DNA of 64,000 nt from Marinomonas ostreistagni. GTDB lineage: Bacteria > Pseudomonadota > Gammaproteobacteria > Pseudomonadales > Marinomonadaceae. The notes under the pieces were generated by a model, which was not told the origin of the DNA, searched no databases, and was given only the letters and a program-made list of their open reading frames with translations. Shown one piece after another: positions 26,502-34,980 of this stretch (the stretch's first letter is position 1; each line of letters begins with the position of its first letter). The position numbers and the translations under genes were made by a program. The stretch spans positions 62,001 to 126,000 of the forward strand of contig NZ_JAEMUH010000012.1 of the NCBI RefSeq assembly GCF_016461785.1, given 5' to 3'.

Positions 26502-27389
26502 TTAGTGAGCGGTCTTTACTTGGCCGTCTAGGGTTTTTAACACGTCGTAGTGCTCTGGACGACGGTCACGGAACAAGCCCCATGCTTTACGCATAGTGCG
26601 CACTTGGTCTAGGTCGAAAGTATGCAACAAGATGCCTTCGGATGTACGATCCGCTTGTTCGATAAGCTCACCACGTTCATCACAGATAAATGACGAACCG
26701 AAAAAGGTCAACTCAAGATCGCGGTGTTGTGCCGTTTCTGTACCAATGCGGTTGGATGCGATCACAGGTACTTGGTTGGCTGCCGCATGACCACGCATGG
26801 TGTTAGTCCAGTGTGGCATACTGTCCATCTCTGGTTGGCTTGGTTCAGAGCCAATTGCCGTGGGGAATAATAAAATATCTGCACCCATCAAGGCCATGGC
26901 GCGAGCGGTTTCTGGGAACCATTGATCCCAGCAAATGCCAACGCCCACACAGCCAAACTTGGTGTGCCACACTTTGAAGCCCGTATCCCCAGGGCTAAAG
27001 TAGTACTTCTCAAGGTAGCCATCGCTATCAGGGATGTGTGTTTTACGGTAGACACCTAATAGTTCACCGCCTGCATCAATCATCGCCAGAGAGTTAAAGC
27101 GTACTTGTCCGGCACGTTCGTACCAGCTGAACGGCAGTACAACGTCTAATTCTTTAGCAAGAGCTTGGAAACGTTTAAAAGCCTCGTTCTCTTCTAATGT
27201 GGTGGCGAGATCGTGGTATGACTCATGGATTTCGATACAAAAATACGGCGTTTCAAATAACTCTTGAATAAGAATAACTTGTGCGCCTTGAGCCGCCGCT
27301 TGACGAATTAGCTTTTCTGCTCGGTCAACGTTTTCCTGTTGGTTCCACGTGCAGTGCATTTGCGTGGCTGCCACCGTAATTTTTGACAT
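26502..27389 (-). CDS. aguB: N-carbamoylputrescine amidohydrolase
   Basis: 295 residues of the nitrilase superfamily with the full triad: Glu43 (IQELFETPYF), Lys116 (YRKTHIPD) and Cys153 (GICWDQWFPE). It converts N-carbamoylputrescine to putrescine, CO2 and ammonia. It is first in the aguBA operon and divergent from puuC. The gap holds a 7-2-7 inverted heptamer (27502-27517), and TACCC-N4-GGGTA lies at 27409-27422 in the untranslated leader. Regulation with puuC is therefore likely shared. Confidence 0.96.
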   Translation of the reverse strand: MSKITVAATQMHCTWNQQENVDRAEKLIRQAAAQGAQVILIQELFETPYFCIEIHESYHDLATTLEENEAFKRFQALAKELDVVLPFSWYERAGQVRFNSLAMIDAGGELLGVYRKTHIPDSDGYLEKYYFSPGDTGFKVWHTKFGCVGVGICWDQWFPETARAMALMGADILLFPTAIGSEPSQPEMDSMPHWTNTMRGHAAANQVPVIASNRIGTETAQHRDLELTFFGSSFICDERGELIEQADRTSEGILLHTFDLDQVRTMRKAWGLFRDRRPEHYDVLKTLDGQVKTAH

Positions 27390-27501
27390 GGTGTGTTCTC
27401 CAGTTAGCTACCCTTGTGGGTACGTTATCGTTATCAAGTCACAGAAGTACAGGATGTGTCATGTGAGCGCTTCATCTTAGTTTCCCATGAAAAAAACGAT
27501 A

Positions 27502-27517
27502 TACCCCCACGGGGATA
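27502..27517. promoter_or_regulatory. NarL-type 7-2-7 site in the aguB/puuC promoter region
   Basis: TACCCCC-AC-GGGGATA, two inverted TA[C/T]CCCN heptamers spaced by 2 bp. It is 113 bp before aguB and 86 bp before puuC. The same element is at 39352 and 51180, with a variant at 34077. Confidence 0.65.
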
Positions 27518-27602
27518 TGGTGCGATAGGATGACGCTCAGTTAGTTTAGATTGATCACAACTCATGACGCGTTTTGATAAACGCTAGAGAAAGGAATTAC
27601 CT

Positions 27603-29093
27603 ATGAAGACCTATCAAGAATGGCAAGCCCTGCGTTCAGACGTTCGTTTGCACTCAGACGCCTACATTAATGGTGCGTTTACCGCGGCACAGAGTGGCGA
27701 AACATTTGATTGTATCAACCCGACCGATGAGTCGTTGCTTGCCAAAGTGGCCAGCTGTGATGAAGCCGATGTGAACCTTGCCACTGAGGCTGCCAAAGCC
27801 GCGTTTAAGAGTGGTGTTTGGTCTGAAATGGCGCCAGGTAAGCGCAAGCGCATTCTGCAAAAATGGGCGGATTTATTAGAAGCTCACCAAGACGAGCTAG
27901 CGCTGATTGATACCTTAGACATGGGTAAGTCGATTTCAGAGATGGTCAATATTGACGTGCCAGACTCGATTGATTGTCTACGTTGGTCAGCAGAATGCAT
28001 CGATAAACTTTATGGTGAAATCGCACCGACCAACCCAGATAATTTGGCGCTGATCAGCCGTGAACCACTGGGCGTGGTAGCGATTATTACGCCTTGGAAC
28101 TACCCACTGATGATGGTGATGTGGAAGATTGCGCCAGCCTTGGCTGCGGGCAATAGCGTGATTTTAAAACCATCGGAAAAATCGCCTTTAAGTGCGTTAA
28201 GAATAGCCGAGTTAGCAACGCAAGCGGGGGTCCCAGATGGTGTCTTCAATGTCCTCCCCGGTTTTGGTCACACAGCTGGTAAAGCCCTTGCGTTGCATCA
28301 TGACATTGGCACCCTAGCTTTCACGGGATCAAGCCGTGTAGCGGGGATGCTGATGGAGTATGCCGGACAGTCGAATATGAAACGGGTCTGGCTTGAGGCA
28401 GGTGGTAAATCCCCTTGCTTAGTGTTCGCAGATTGCAAAGATGTAAAAGCAGCGGCGCAAGGCGCGGCAACAGCGATCTTCACCAACCAAGGTGAAGTAT
28501 GTATCGCGTGTTCACGCTTATATGTTGAGAACAGCATCAAAGACGAGTTCATGGCCGCGCTATTAGAAGCCGCTAAAACTTATGTGCCGGGTGATCCACT
28601 GGATCCTGCGACCAAAATGGGGCCAATGGTTGATAAAGCACAACTGGATACCGTGACGCGCTTTATTGAAAGCGCCATAGCCGATGGCGCAACCCTTGCG
28701 CTGGGCGGCGTGCCAGACTACCAAGCGGGTAAAGGTTACTACGCGAAACCCACCATCTTTACAGATGCCAACCACGAGATGGAATTCGTGCGCGAAGAAA
28801 TCTTTGGGCCAGTATTGGCGGTGATGGGCTTTGACACCGAAGAAGAAGCCATTGCCCTAGCCAATGATTCCAAATATGGCTTAGGTGCATCGGTTTGGAC
28901 CAACGACTTGGGCCGCGCGCACCGTGTTAGTCGACGTCTTGAGTCGGGCATGGTGTGGGTTAACACCTGGGGTGATGGTGATACCACGGTACCTTTTGGC
29001 GGTGTTAAAGCGTCTGGAAATGGCCGTGATAAATCTTGGCACGCATTGGAAAAATACACCGAGATTAAAAACACTTGGATTAGCTTGAAGTAA
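27603..29093 (+). CDS. puuC: Gamma-glutamyl-gamma-aminobutyraldehyde dehydrogenase
   Basis: 496 residues of the aldehyde dehydrogenase superfamily, close to E. coli PuuC throughout: IVREP-like ISREPLGVV, ILKPSEKSPLSALR, RVWLEAGGKS with the general base, QGEVCIACSR with the nucleophile, and the C-terminal GNGRDKSWHALEKYTEIKNTW. It oxidises gamma-glutamyl-gamma-aminobutyraldehyde to gamma-glutamyl-GABA with NAD(P)+. It is followed by puuB. It might also oxidise other aminoaldehydes, or the alpha-ketoglutarate semialdehyde from hydroxyproline, but that is speculative. Confidence 0.94.
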   Translation: MKTYQEWQALRSDVRLHSDAYINGAFTAAQSGETFDCINPTDESLLAKVASCDEADVNLATEAAKAAFKSGVWSEMAPGKRKRILQKWADLLEAHQDELALIDTLDMGKSISEMVNIDVPDSIDCLRWSAECIDKLYGEIAPTNPDNLALISREPLGVVAIITPWNYPLMMVMWKIAPALAAGNSVILKPSEKSPLSALRIAELATQAGVPDGVFNVLPGFGHTAGKALALHHDIGTLAFTGSSRVAGMLMEYAGQSNMKRVWLEAGGKSPCLVFADCKDVKAAAQGAATAIFTNQGEVCIACSRLYVENSIKDEFMAALLEAAKTYVPGDPLDPATKMGPMVDKAQLDTVTRFIESAIADGATLALGGVPDYQAGKGYYAKPTIFTDANHEMEFVREEIFGPVLAVMGFDTEEEAIALANDSKYGLGASVWTNDLGRAHRVSRRLESGMVWVNTWGDGDTTVPFGGVKASGNGRDKSWHALEKYTEIKNTWISLK

Positions 29094-29203
29094 CAAGCCC
29101 CCCCACTTTCATTGATTACCATACAGGGTCGTCACAGGACCGCCCTGTTCACACAAAGTTCGCGTACCAATCGGGTCGCCTACGTGTATAGGAGAGGTTT
29201 TAT

Positions 29204-30487
29204 ATGTCATCCCCTACTCATGCAAATTCATACTACGCAGCGTCTGCCAACGACAAGGCGCTACGTCCACAGCTTACCGGCGAACATCGTTGCGATGTTT
29301 GTGTTGTGGGGGCGGGTTTTACTGGCATATCCACGGCTTTAAGTTTGGCCGAAAAAGGGAAGCGTGTGATCGTTGTAGAAGGTAGCCGTATTGGCTTTGG
29401 GGCTTCTGGGCGTAACGGTGGTCAGATTGTTAACAGCTTCAACCGAGACATTGATTACATATTCAAAAACTACGGGGACGACATTGGTCAGAAAATGGCG
29501 AAAATGGCCTTTGCTGGCTCAGAACTGATTCGTCACCGTATTGAAAAGTACAATATCGACTGTGATCTTAAGCATGGCAACGTATTTGCAGCCTGCAATA
29601 AGAAGCAATTCGAGGAACTAAAAGCCAAAAAAGCCCTATGGGAATCCCATGGCCACAACGAGCTTGAGTTACTGACTGCCTCATCGATTCAAGATCACAT
29701 TGGTACGGACCGCTATGCCGGTGGTCTGTTGGATCGCAAAGGCGGCCACATCCAGCCGTTGAACTTGGTACTTGGCCAAGCGCGTGCGTTTGAAGAGTTA
29801 GGCGGTCAGATCTTTGAAGATTCTGAAGTGGTGCGTTTAGAGAAAGGCGTTCCAGGTAAGGTGGTCACCAAGCAAGGTACCGTGATTGCCGATAAAATCG
29901 TGGTGGCGGGTAACGCCTATGTGTTTGGATTGCTTCCAGAAGTTGAGAAAAAAGCCATGCCATGTGGCACGCAAGTGATCGCAACAGAGCCGCTTCCAGA
30001 GGACCTACAAAAGCAACTGTTACCAACAGATCGCTGCGTAGAAGACTGTAACTATCTTTTGGATTACTACCGTTTATCGGGCGATGGTCGCCTGATCTAC
30101 GGCGGTGGCACGACGTATGGTGCCCGCGATCCAGGCAAGATCGAATCGATCATCGTGCCGAAAATGCTGAAAACTTACCCGATGTTAAAAGACGTGAAAA
30201 TCGACTTTGCATGGACCGGTAACTTCCTACTGACCATGATGCGTATGCCTCAGGTAGGTAAAATCGGCGAAAACCTATACTACGCACAAGGCTACTCAGG
30301 TCATGGCGTGACAAACTCTCATTTAATGGGTGAGATTTTGTCTGATGCGATTGATGGAGATATGGAACGTTTTGACGTATTCGCCAGCATGCCGCAATAC
30401 CAATTCCCAGGTGGTCGTATGCTACGAGTACCGTACACAGCGATTGGCGCAGCGTACTACAACATGCGTGACCAGCTAGGTATTTAA
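29204..30487 (+). CDS. puuB: Gamma-glutamylputrescine oxidase (copy 1)
   Basis: 427 residues of the FAD-dependent DAO family. The N-terminal SYYAASAND and the dinucleotide motif VVGAGFTGISTALSLAEKG are PuuB-like, followed by GASGRNGGQIVNS and the C-terminal YAQGYSGHGVTNSH. It oxidises gamma-glutamylputrescine to the aldehyde used by PuuC. It is 110 nt after puuC and ends at a strong terminator. A second PuuB is encoded at 54036-55313; the two are clearly diverged, so they may differ in substrate (for example putrescine against cadaverine or spermidine derivatives). Confidence 0.92.
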   Translation: MSSPTHANSYYAASANDKALRPQLTGEHRCDVCVVGAGFTGISTALSLAEKGKRVIVVEGSRIGFGASGRNGGQIVNSFNRDIDYIFKNYGDDIGQKMAKMAFAGSELIRHRIEKYNIDCDLKHGNVFAACNKKQFEELKAKKALWESHGHNELELLTASSIQDHIGTDRYAGGLLDRKGGHIQPLNLVLGQARAFEELGGQIFEDSEVVRLEKGVPGKVVTKQGTVIADKIVVAGNAYVFGLLPEVEKKAMPCGTQVIATEPLPEDLQKQLLPTDRCVEDCNYLLDYYRLSGDGRLIYGGGTTYGARDPGKIESIIVPKMLKTYPMLKDVKIDFAWTGNFLLTMMRMPQVGKIGENLYYAQGYSGHGVTNSHLMGEILSDAIDGDMERFDVFASMPQYQFPGGRMLRVPYTAIGAAYYNMRDQLGI

Positions 30488-30514
30488 TGCATACTAAGCG
30501 TTAAGGTTCTCATA

Positions 30515-30539
30515 GAAGCCGCTTTCGAGCGGCTTTTTG
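30515..30539. terminator. Terminator after puuB copy 1
   Basis: GAAGCCGCTTTCGAGCGGC followed by a T run. The hairpin and its TTTTTGTTGTCTA tail are the same as at 36297. Confidence 0.9.
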
Positions 30540-30565
30540 TTGTCTAGTAGGTGATTATGAATGCT

Positions 30566-31201
30566 CTACTTAATGTCTAATAATAAGCCTTGATCCATTG
30601 CGTAACGAATTAGTTCGACTGAATTATTAAAGCCAAGTTTTCGCTTAATATTTGCTCGATGATTATCCACGGTACGCTTACTCAGGCTTAGTCTAGAGGC
30701 AATGGCATCACTTCCGTGTCCTTCTGCAACCAATGTAAGAACTTCTTGTTCACGGATGGTGAGAGGTGACTCTTGTTCGCTTCGTGAGCTTTCCCATGCC
30801 ATCTCTTGGGCGATGGCTGGACTAACAAATCGTTGGCCTTTGCGTGCGCCTAAAATGGCAGCTACTAAATCTTCTGAGGCATCCAATTTCAAAACATAGC
30901 CATCGATTTTTGCAATAGCAGAAGCTCGCTTAAAGATTTTCAGCTCTGTATGCATCGTCAGCATCACAATAGAACCTTGATAGCCTCGGGAGCGGAGCCT
31001 TTCTGCTAGCTCAACACCATTGCCTTGAGCGAGCGAAATATCCAGTACGCAGACATCCGGTTGTTTGCCTATGATAATTCTCTCGCCATCTGCAGTATTG
31101 GTGGCCGTATCAATGACCGTTATTTGATTAGACTCTTCCAATAGGGCTTTGACGCCCTGCTGGAATATTATGTGATCATCAACGATGACTGCCTTAATCA
31201 T
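30566..31201 (-). CDS. NarL/FixJ-family response regulator
   Basis: 211 residues. The receiver has the acidic pair D8/D9, phospho-acceptor Asp54 (VLDIS) and Lys105 (YVLKLD). The output domain is a LuxR-type helix-turn-helix (LTIREQEVLTLVAEGHGSDA then SKRTVDNHRANIKRKLG). Its start overlaps the kinase stop by 8 nt, so it is the partner of that kinase. NarL-type outputs bind inverted heptamers, and such heptamers occur at several polyamine promoters in this window; this regulator is the best local candidate to bind them. Confidence 0.93.
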   Translation of the reverse strand: MIKAVIVDDHIIFQQGVKALLEESNQITVIDTATNTADGERIIIGKQPDVCVLDISLAQGNGVELAERLRSRGYQGSIVMLTMHTELKIFKRASAIAKIDGYVLKLDASEDLVAAILGARKGQRFVSPAIAQEMAWESSRSEQESPLTIREQEVLTLVAEGHGSDAIASRLSLSKRTVDNHRANIKRKLGFNNSVELIRYAMDQGLLLDIK

Positions 31202-32978
31202 TGTAGGGGACCTCTAACCGAACAACCGTGCCTTGAGTGACGTGGTCTTGGATGCTTAATGTTGCGCCAATTATCATGCTACGTTCCTGCATTGAACTCA
31301 TTCCATAACTGTCGTGTTGCGAGTGGCTTTGCGCGACGCCTTTTCCATTATCCCTAATCGTGGCAATAAATTGATGTGTCTGACCTTCCAACTTTAGGGT
31401 GATCATGCTGGCGTCACTGTGTTTAATCGCGTTATTCAGTGCTTCTTGTGCAATGCGGTAAACTTGATAAGCACGTTCTTGTGACAGCTTTACGGAATCA
31501 TGCCGCTCAACAACCAAGGTAATGCTAGCCAAATCACAGTTGTGTTTTGCTAAACTGATGATGGATTGCGTAGGAGAGCCAGAAGACACTTCTATGGGTT
31601 TTAGATTGCGAATCACGGACTTCAGAGTATTGGAGGTACTCGCTACTTCTGATTTCAGCATTTCGCTCAGCTCTGGTTCCAGCTTTTTAGCATTGAGATT
31701 GATCAGTAGCTTGAGGGTAGATAAGCCTTGCCCAACACCATCATGGATATCTCGTGTTAAGCGAGCGCGTTCTTTCTCTCGTATCGATACCAACCTATTT
31801 GATAATGCCAACAGCGACTTCGCCATGTGCTTAAAACGTAGAGCAACGTTAAACAGTAAGCCAAATGCCACTATAAACAGAGCCATTTCAAGAGGTTTAA
31901 CAGGGCTGTAGTCCATCGCCCAGAATAGCTGAAGAAGTGCGCTGATCAGTACAATTAGAATGCTTATTTGCTCAATACCTTGGGATCGCGAGGTTCTAAA
32001 CTTGTGCCAGCCAGCGTCAATGAGAGCGCTGATTATAATAAGTTGGCAAAGCACACTTAAATGTCGGCTAACGGCGCTTTCTGTTGGCTCTATCAAGAGC
32101 AGTGAAAGTACTAACAGGCAGAAAAGCAACATGCCTTTCACAAACACGGAAAGTCGCTGCTGCTCTGAAAACAGTCCGACGAGGGTAAAGACAGAGATTG
32201 AGGAGAATATCCAAGGAAAAGCTGAGTGCGCGAGAGCATATCCCAAGGAATTAGGGAGTAAAAGCGAGTTCGATAAAATAGCAAATGCCGTACTTGTTAC
32301 GAATAGACCAAACAATGCATTTTCACGTTCTTTGAACCCTACGGCTCTTAGAAATGCGGAAAAGAACCCAAATGACACGAGTAGCCCAATCATGGCTCCT
32401 TGGGCAATTTTTAACAAAGTGTCAGAGTCTTTTGCTTTCAGTGCTAGGAAATCATAGTTGTCGATTAAGACAGCTTCTGGGCTGATGGTCAGAGGCTCCT
32501 GATCACCTTTTAGGTGAATCAGAAGTTCGTTGTCTTTTTGAAAGTCTAAAAAACTGTACCAAAGTCTATGGCTTGGCAGGGAGAAAACTTGAGTTTGAGA
32601 GCGGCGAAAATGCTCTGTGTGACTATTTTGAAGAGGGCTGACACGTACGCCATTTACGAATACCTCTGCCGACGCAAATAAAGACCCTAATGTCATGGCA
32701 AGAGGCGTGGTTTTGTAGTGCCAACCAACTCTAAAGTTAGCTTTAAACCAGCGACTTTTTTGCTGTGGTAGATGCCAAAAAGGTGGGCTCCACTTCTGGA
32801 GGCTTTGCCAGTTAGAGCTAGGTAAAGGAAGTGCTTCTGTTCCATCGATAGGAGCATCCATGACCTGCCAATGAGAAATTTTGATATCGAGTTGGGGCGT
32901 GGCTGTTTCATTCGCACAAAGCGTGAAACTGATGAGGTAAACAAGTGCCATTGCTAAACATTTATACAGCCACATCAT
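31194..32978 (-). CDS. Histidine kinase with 7TMR-DISM-like sensor and HisKA_3/HATPase core
   Basis: 594 residues. A signal-anchor (MMWLYKCLAMALVYLISFTLCA) leads into a periplasmic beta-rich domain of about 180 residues. A block of about seven membrane helices of the 7TM-DISM kind follows, then a NarX-type dimerisation helix with the phospho-histidine near 412 (RDIHDGVGQGLS). The ATPase N box is EALNNAIKHS and the G box is DNGKGV. The ATG at 32978 overlaps the binding-protein stop codon (ATGA). The operon order suggests that the periplasmic domain contacts the polyamine-type binding protein to sense ligand. Confidence 0.9.
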   Translation of the reverse strand: MMWLYKCLAMALVYLISFTLCANETATPQLDIKISHWQVMDAPIDGTEALPLPSSNWQSLQKWSPPFWHLPQQKSRWFKANFRVGWHYKTTPLAMTLGSLFASAEVFVNGVRVSPLQNSHTEHFRRSQTQVFSLPSHRLWYSFLDFQKDNELLIHLKGDQEPLTISPEAVLIDNYDFLALKAKDSDTLLKIAQGAMIGLLVSFGFFSAFLRAVGFKERENALFGLFVTSTAFAILSNSLLLPNSLGYALAHSAFPWIFSSISVFTLVGLFSEQQRLSVFVKGMLLFCLLVLSLLLIEPTESAVSRHLSVLCQLIIISALIDAGWHKFRTSRSQGIEQISILIVLISALLQLFWAMDYSPVKPLEMALFIVAFGLLFNVALRFKHMAKSLLALSNRLVSIREKERARLTRDIHDGVGQGLSTLKLLINLNAKKLEPELSEMLKSEVASTSNTLKSVIRNLKPIEVSSGSPTQSIISLAKHNCDLASITLVVERHDSVKLSQERAYQVYRIAQEALNNAIKHSDASMITLKLEGQTHQFIATIRDNGKGVAQSHSQHDSYGMSSMQERSMIIGATLSIQDHVTQGTVVRLEVPYND

Positions 32979-34069
32979 AGTGTTCTCATCAGTTCTGCCT
33001 GCCAAACTTCGAGCATTCCGGCGATACTTGGTACGGGGCGATGAGCAAGACTGTTTTGCCAAAGGGCTGACAATTCTGACAATTGCAGAATCTCCCGTTG
33101 CCTATTTGAATAACGTTCCTCTGTGGTTTTATAAGGCGAAAAATTACAAGTCGGGCCGTTATAAGACAAGAGAAACGTAGACGATTCTGAGCCGGTATGA
33201 ATCACCCAATGTTGGCTTAGTGCTTCGTGTGCTTGATACCGGATTGCAGCAGACCCTTCCGTCCAGATGATGCATTGTGGCATGCCGTTACGAATACGTG
33301 GAACAGTCGTTTTTATCTGAGAGAAGCCTGCTCTTCGCATTGCAGACGTAAGGTAAGTACCTGTTCCTACTAAGGTGTGCACACTGCCGTCTAACAGTGC
33401 TTTTTGTCCTAATGCAACGTCAGCAATAAAAATAGGCTGATTCTGAAAAAGGGCGTGAAAGGCATCTTGTAAATGTCGAATGGCGTAATGGTCTAATGGT
33501 TCATAGGGGTTGATTCCTAAATACAGGGCGATTGGCAGCATGGGCCAATCGCCCCAGTCCATAATGCCAACTTTGCCTCTATTTTTACGGCTGAAGCATG
33601 GAGCATAGCTTTGATAATCAGCCTCGTTAACAAAGTCAGTATTAATCGTCAGACCTATCCAGCCCCATTGTGTGGGGAGCCAATTCTCGTTGTTGTTTTC
33701 ATTATCAAAAAACAACCTAGAGAATTCAGGGTAGTAGTGCTTTTTTAGAGTTTCAAACATGCCTGTAGGTAACGTTGAAAGCAGTCCGTCATGGTTTAAG
33801 CGCTCAAGCCAAGGGCTATCCATTGAGACAATGTCGTACTGACGATGTCCTCCTTGATTAAGCTTGGCGAAAGCGGCGGGACTATCACTGATGATTTCTG
33901 GTCGAATGGAGCAGTTAAATTGGTTTTCAAAGGGAAGCAGCAGGTCTGGTTGGTCATATCCGTCCCAGCAGAGGTAGCGTAGCTCGATGGATGTAGAGGT
34001 CCCAAACGAAAGGCTCGAAACACCCATTAATCCCGAACCATAGACCAGAAATTCACGTCTTGATATCAC
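32975..34069 (-). CDS. Tat-exported polyamine-type periplasmic binding protein, likely sensor component
   Basis: 364 residues, distantly PotD/PotF-like (family 1 solute-binding protein): LRYLCWDGYDQPDLLLPFE at the N-terminus and YDIVSMDSPWLERL later. The signal has the twin-arginine form SRREFL followed by a short hydrophobic stretch, unlike the Sec signals of the two PotF proteins here. No permease or ATPase gene is attached. Instead it overlaps a histidine kinase gene by 4 nt, so it probably presents ligand to the kinase. The start is a GTG at 34069; its GAGGGG ribosome site lies inside the heptamer palindrome at 34077-34093. Confidence 0.82.
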   Translation of the reverse strand: MISRREFLVYGSGLMGVSSLSFGTSTSIELRYLCWDGYDQPDLLLPFENQFNCSIRPEIISDSPAAFAKLNQGGHRQYDIVSMDSPWLERLNHDGLLSTLPTGMFETLKKHYYPEFSRLFFDNENNNENWLPTQWGWIGLTINTDFVNEADYQSYAPCFSRKNRGKVGIMDWGDWPMLPIALYLGINPYEPLDHYAIRHLQDAFHALFQNQPIFIADVALGQKALLDGSVHTLVGTGTYLTSAMRRAGFSQIKTTVPRIRNGMPQCIIWTEGSAAIRYQAHEALSQHWVIHTGSESSTFLLSYNGPTCNFSPYKTTEERYSNRQREILQLSELSALWQNSLAHRPVPSIAGMLEVWQAELMRTL

Positions 34070-34076
34070 TTATTTT

Positions 34077-34093
34077 TACCCCTCTTTGGGGTA
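34077..34093. promoter_or_regulatory. Inverted heptamers at the sensor operon / amidohydrolase promoter
   Basis: TACCCCT-CTT-TGGGGTA, a perfect TACCCC palindrome in 7-3-7 spacing. It lies 8 bp before the binding-protein start, covering its ribosome site, and 130 bp before the nitrilase-family gene. It would suit autorepression of the sensor operon, or control at the RNA level. Confidence 0.55.
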
Positions 34094-34222
34094 GTTTGGC
34101 GTCTGCTGAGTGATTCCGCAATAGGTATAACTACTCATGCCAATTGCAGTTCTGCATCATTTATTTCTGTACGAATAATGGCCAACAATGAAAACAACAT
34201 TGGCTAACGTAACGATTTAACT

Positions 34223-34966
34223 ATGAAGATCACTATCGCTCAGCTTGATATCGCGGATCATCGCTATAAAGAAAATGCGGAAAAAGTGGTTCGGATCATT
34301 GCCGAACATGCCCATTCAGACATCATTTTATTCCCCGAGCTTGCGCTCACAGGTTTCCCTAAGGTGAACGAAGTTCAGAATGCATTTGAACACTCGCAAG
34401 CCGCATTAGCACAGATTGCTAAAGCGTCGAAAGCGGTTTACGCAAACGTCATTTTAGGCCACATCGAACAGTATGAAGGCAAGTTCTATAACAGCGCTTA
34501 CTTGTTCAGCAATGGCGACACCAGCATTTTGCATCGTAAAGCTCATCTATGGCTGGATGATGTCGGCGTCTTCCAAAAAGGCCATCAATGCCCACTAGTT
34601 AATCTCCAAGGGGTCATGTGTGGCGCACAGATCTGTTTCGATCTTGAGTTCCCAGAGGGCAGTCGAGCGCTCGCGCTGGCGGGGGCTGACTTGATCCTAA
34701 TGCCAAACGGCAACATGCATCCTTATGCGAATACCCATTTTGTACTGACGCAAGCGAGAGCCATTGAGAATCAACTGTTTGTTGCCACCTGTAATCGCGT
34801 GGGAACAGGTCATGGCGGAAGTTTTGTTGGCGAGAGCCTTGTGGTGTCGCCTTTTGGTGAAGTGCTAATGCAACTAGGGGCTGAGGAAGTAATACAAACC
34901 ATAGAGATCGACTTAAAGCAGGTACAGAAATCTCGTTCTGAGTATCGATACATCCAAAACGTATAA
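34223..34966 (+). CDS. Nitrilase-superfamily carbon-nitrogen hydrolase
   Basis: 247 residues with the complete triad: Glu39 (LFPELALTG), Lys106 (HRKAHLW) and Cys138 (GAQICFDLEFPE). It is shorter than AguB and belongs to the omega-amidase/aliphatic amidase side of the family. It lies 14 nt before a PuuP-like permease and is divergent from the polyamine-type sensor operon. The substrate is probably a polyamine-related amide, such as a gamma-glutamyl or N-acyl compound brought in by that permease. This is inference from position. Confidence 0.85.
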   Translation: MKITIAQLDIADHRYKENAEKVVRIIAEHAHSDIILFPELALTGFPKVNEVQNAFEHSQAALAQIAKASKAVYANVILGHIEQYEGKFYNSAYLFSNGDTSILHRKAHLWLDDVGVFQKGHQCPLVNLQGVMCGAQICFDLEFPEGSRALALAGADLILMPNGNMHPYANTHFVLTQARAIENQLFVATCNRVGTGHGGSFVGESLVVSPFGEVLMQLGAEEVIQTIEIDLKQVQKSRSEYRYIQNV

Positions 34967-34980
34967 AAAAAGAGGTCATC

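Noticed and set aside
27603-29093. Alpha-ketoglutarate semialdehyde dehydrogenase completing the hydroxyproline route
   Set aside because: Sequence and operon match PuuC; it is 21 kb from the hydroxyproline genes and linked to aguBA/puuB.
31522-31911. 129-codon antisense frame in the histidine kinase gene
   Set aside because: It lies opposite conserved kinase motifs and lacks any start signal.
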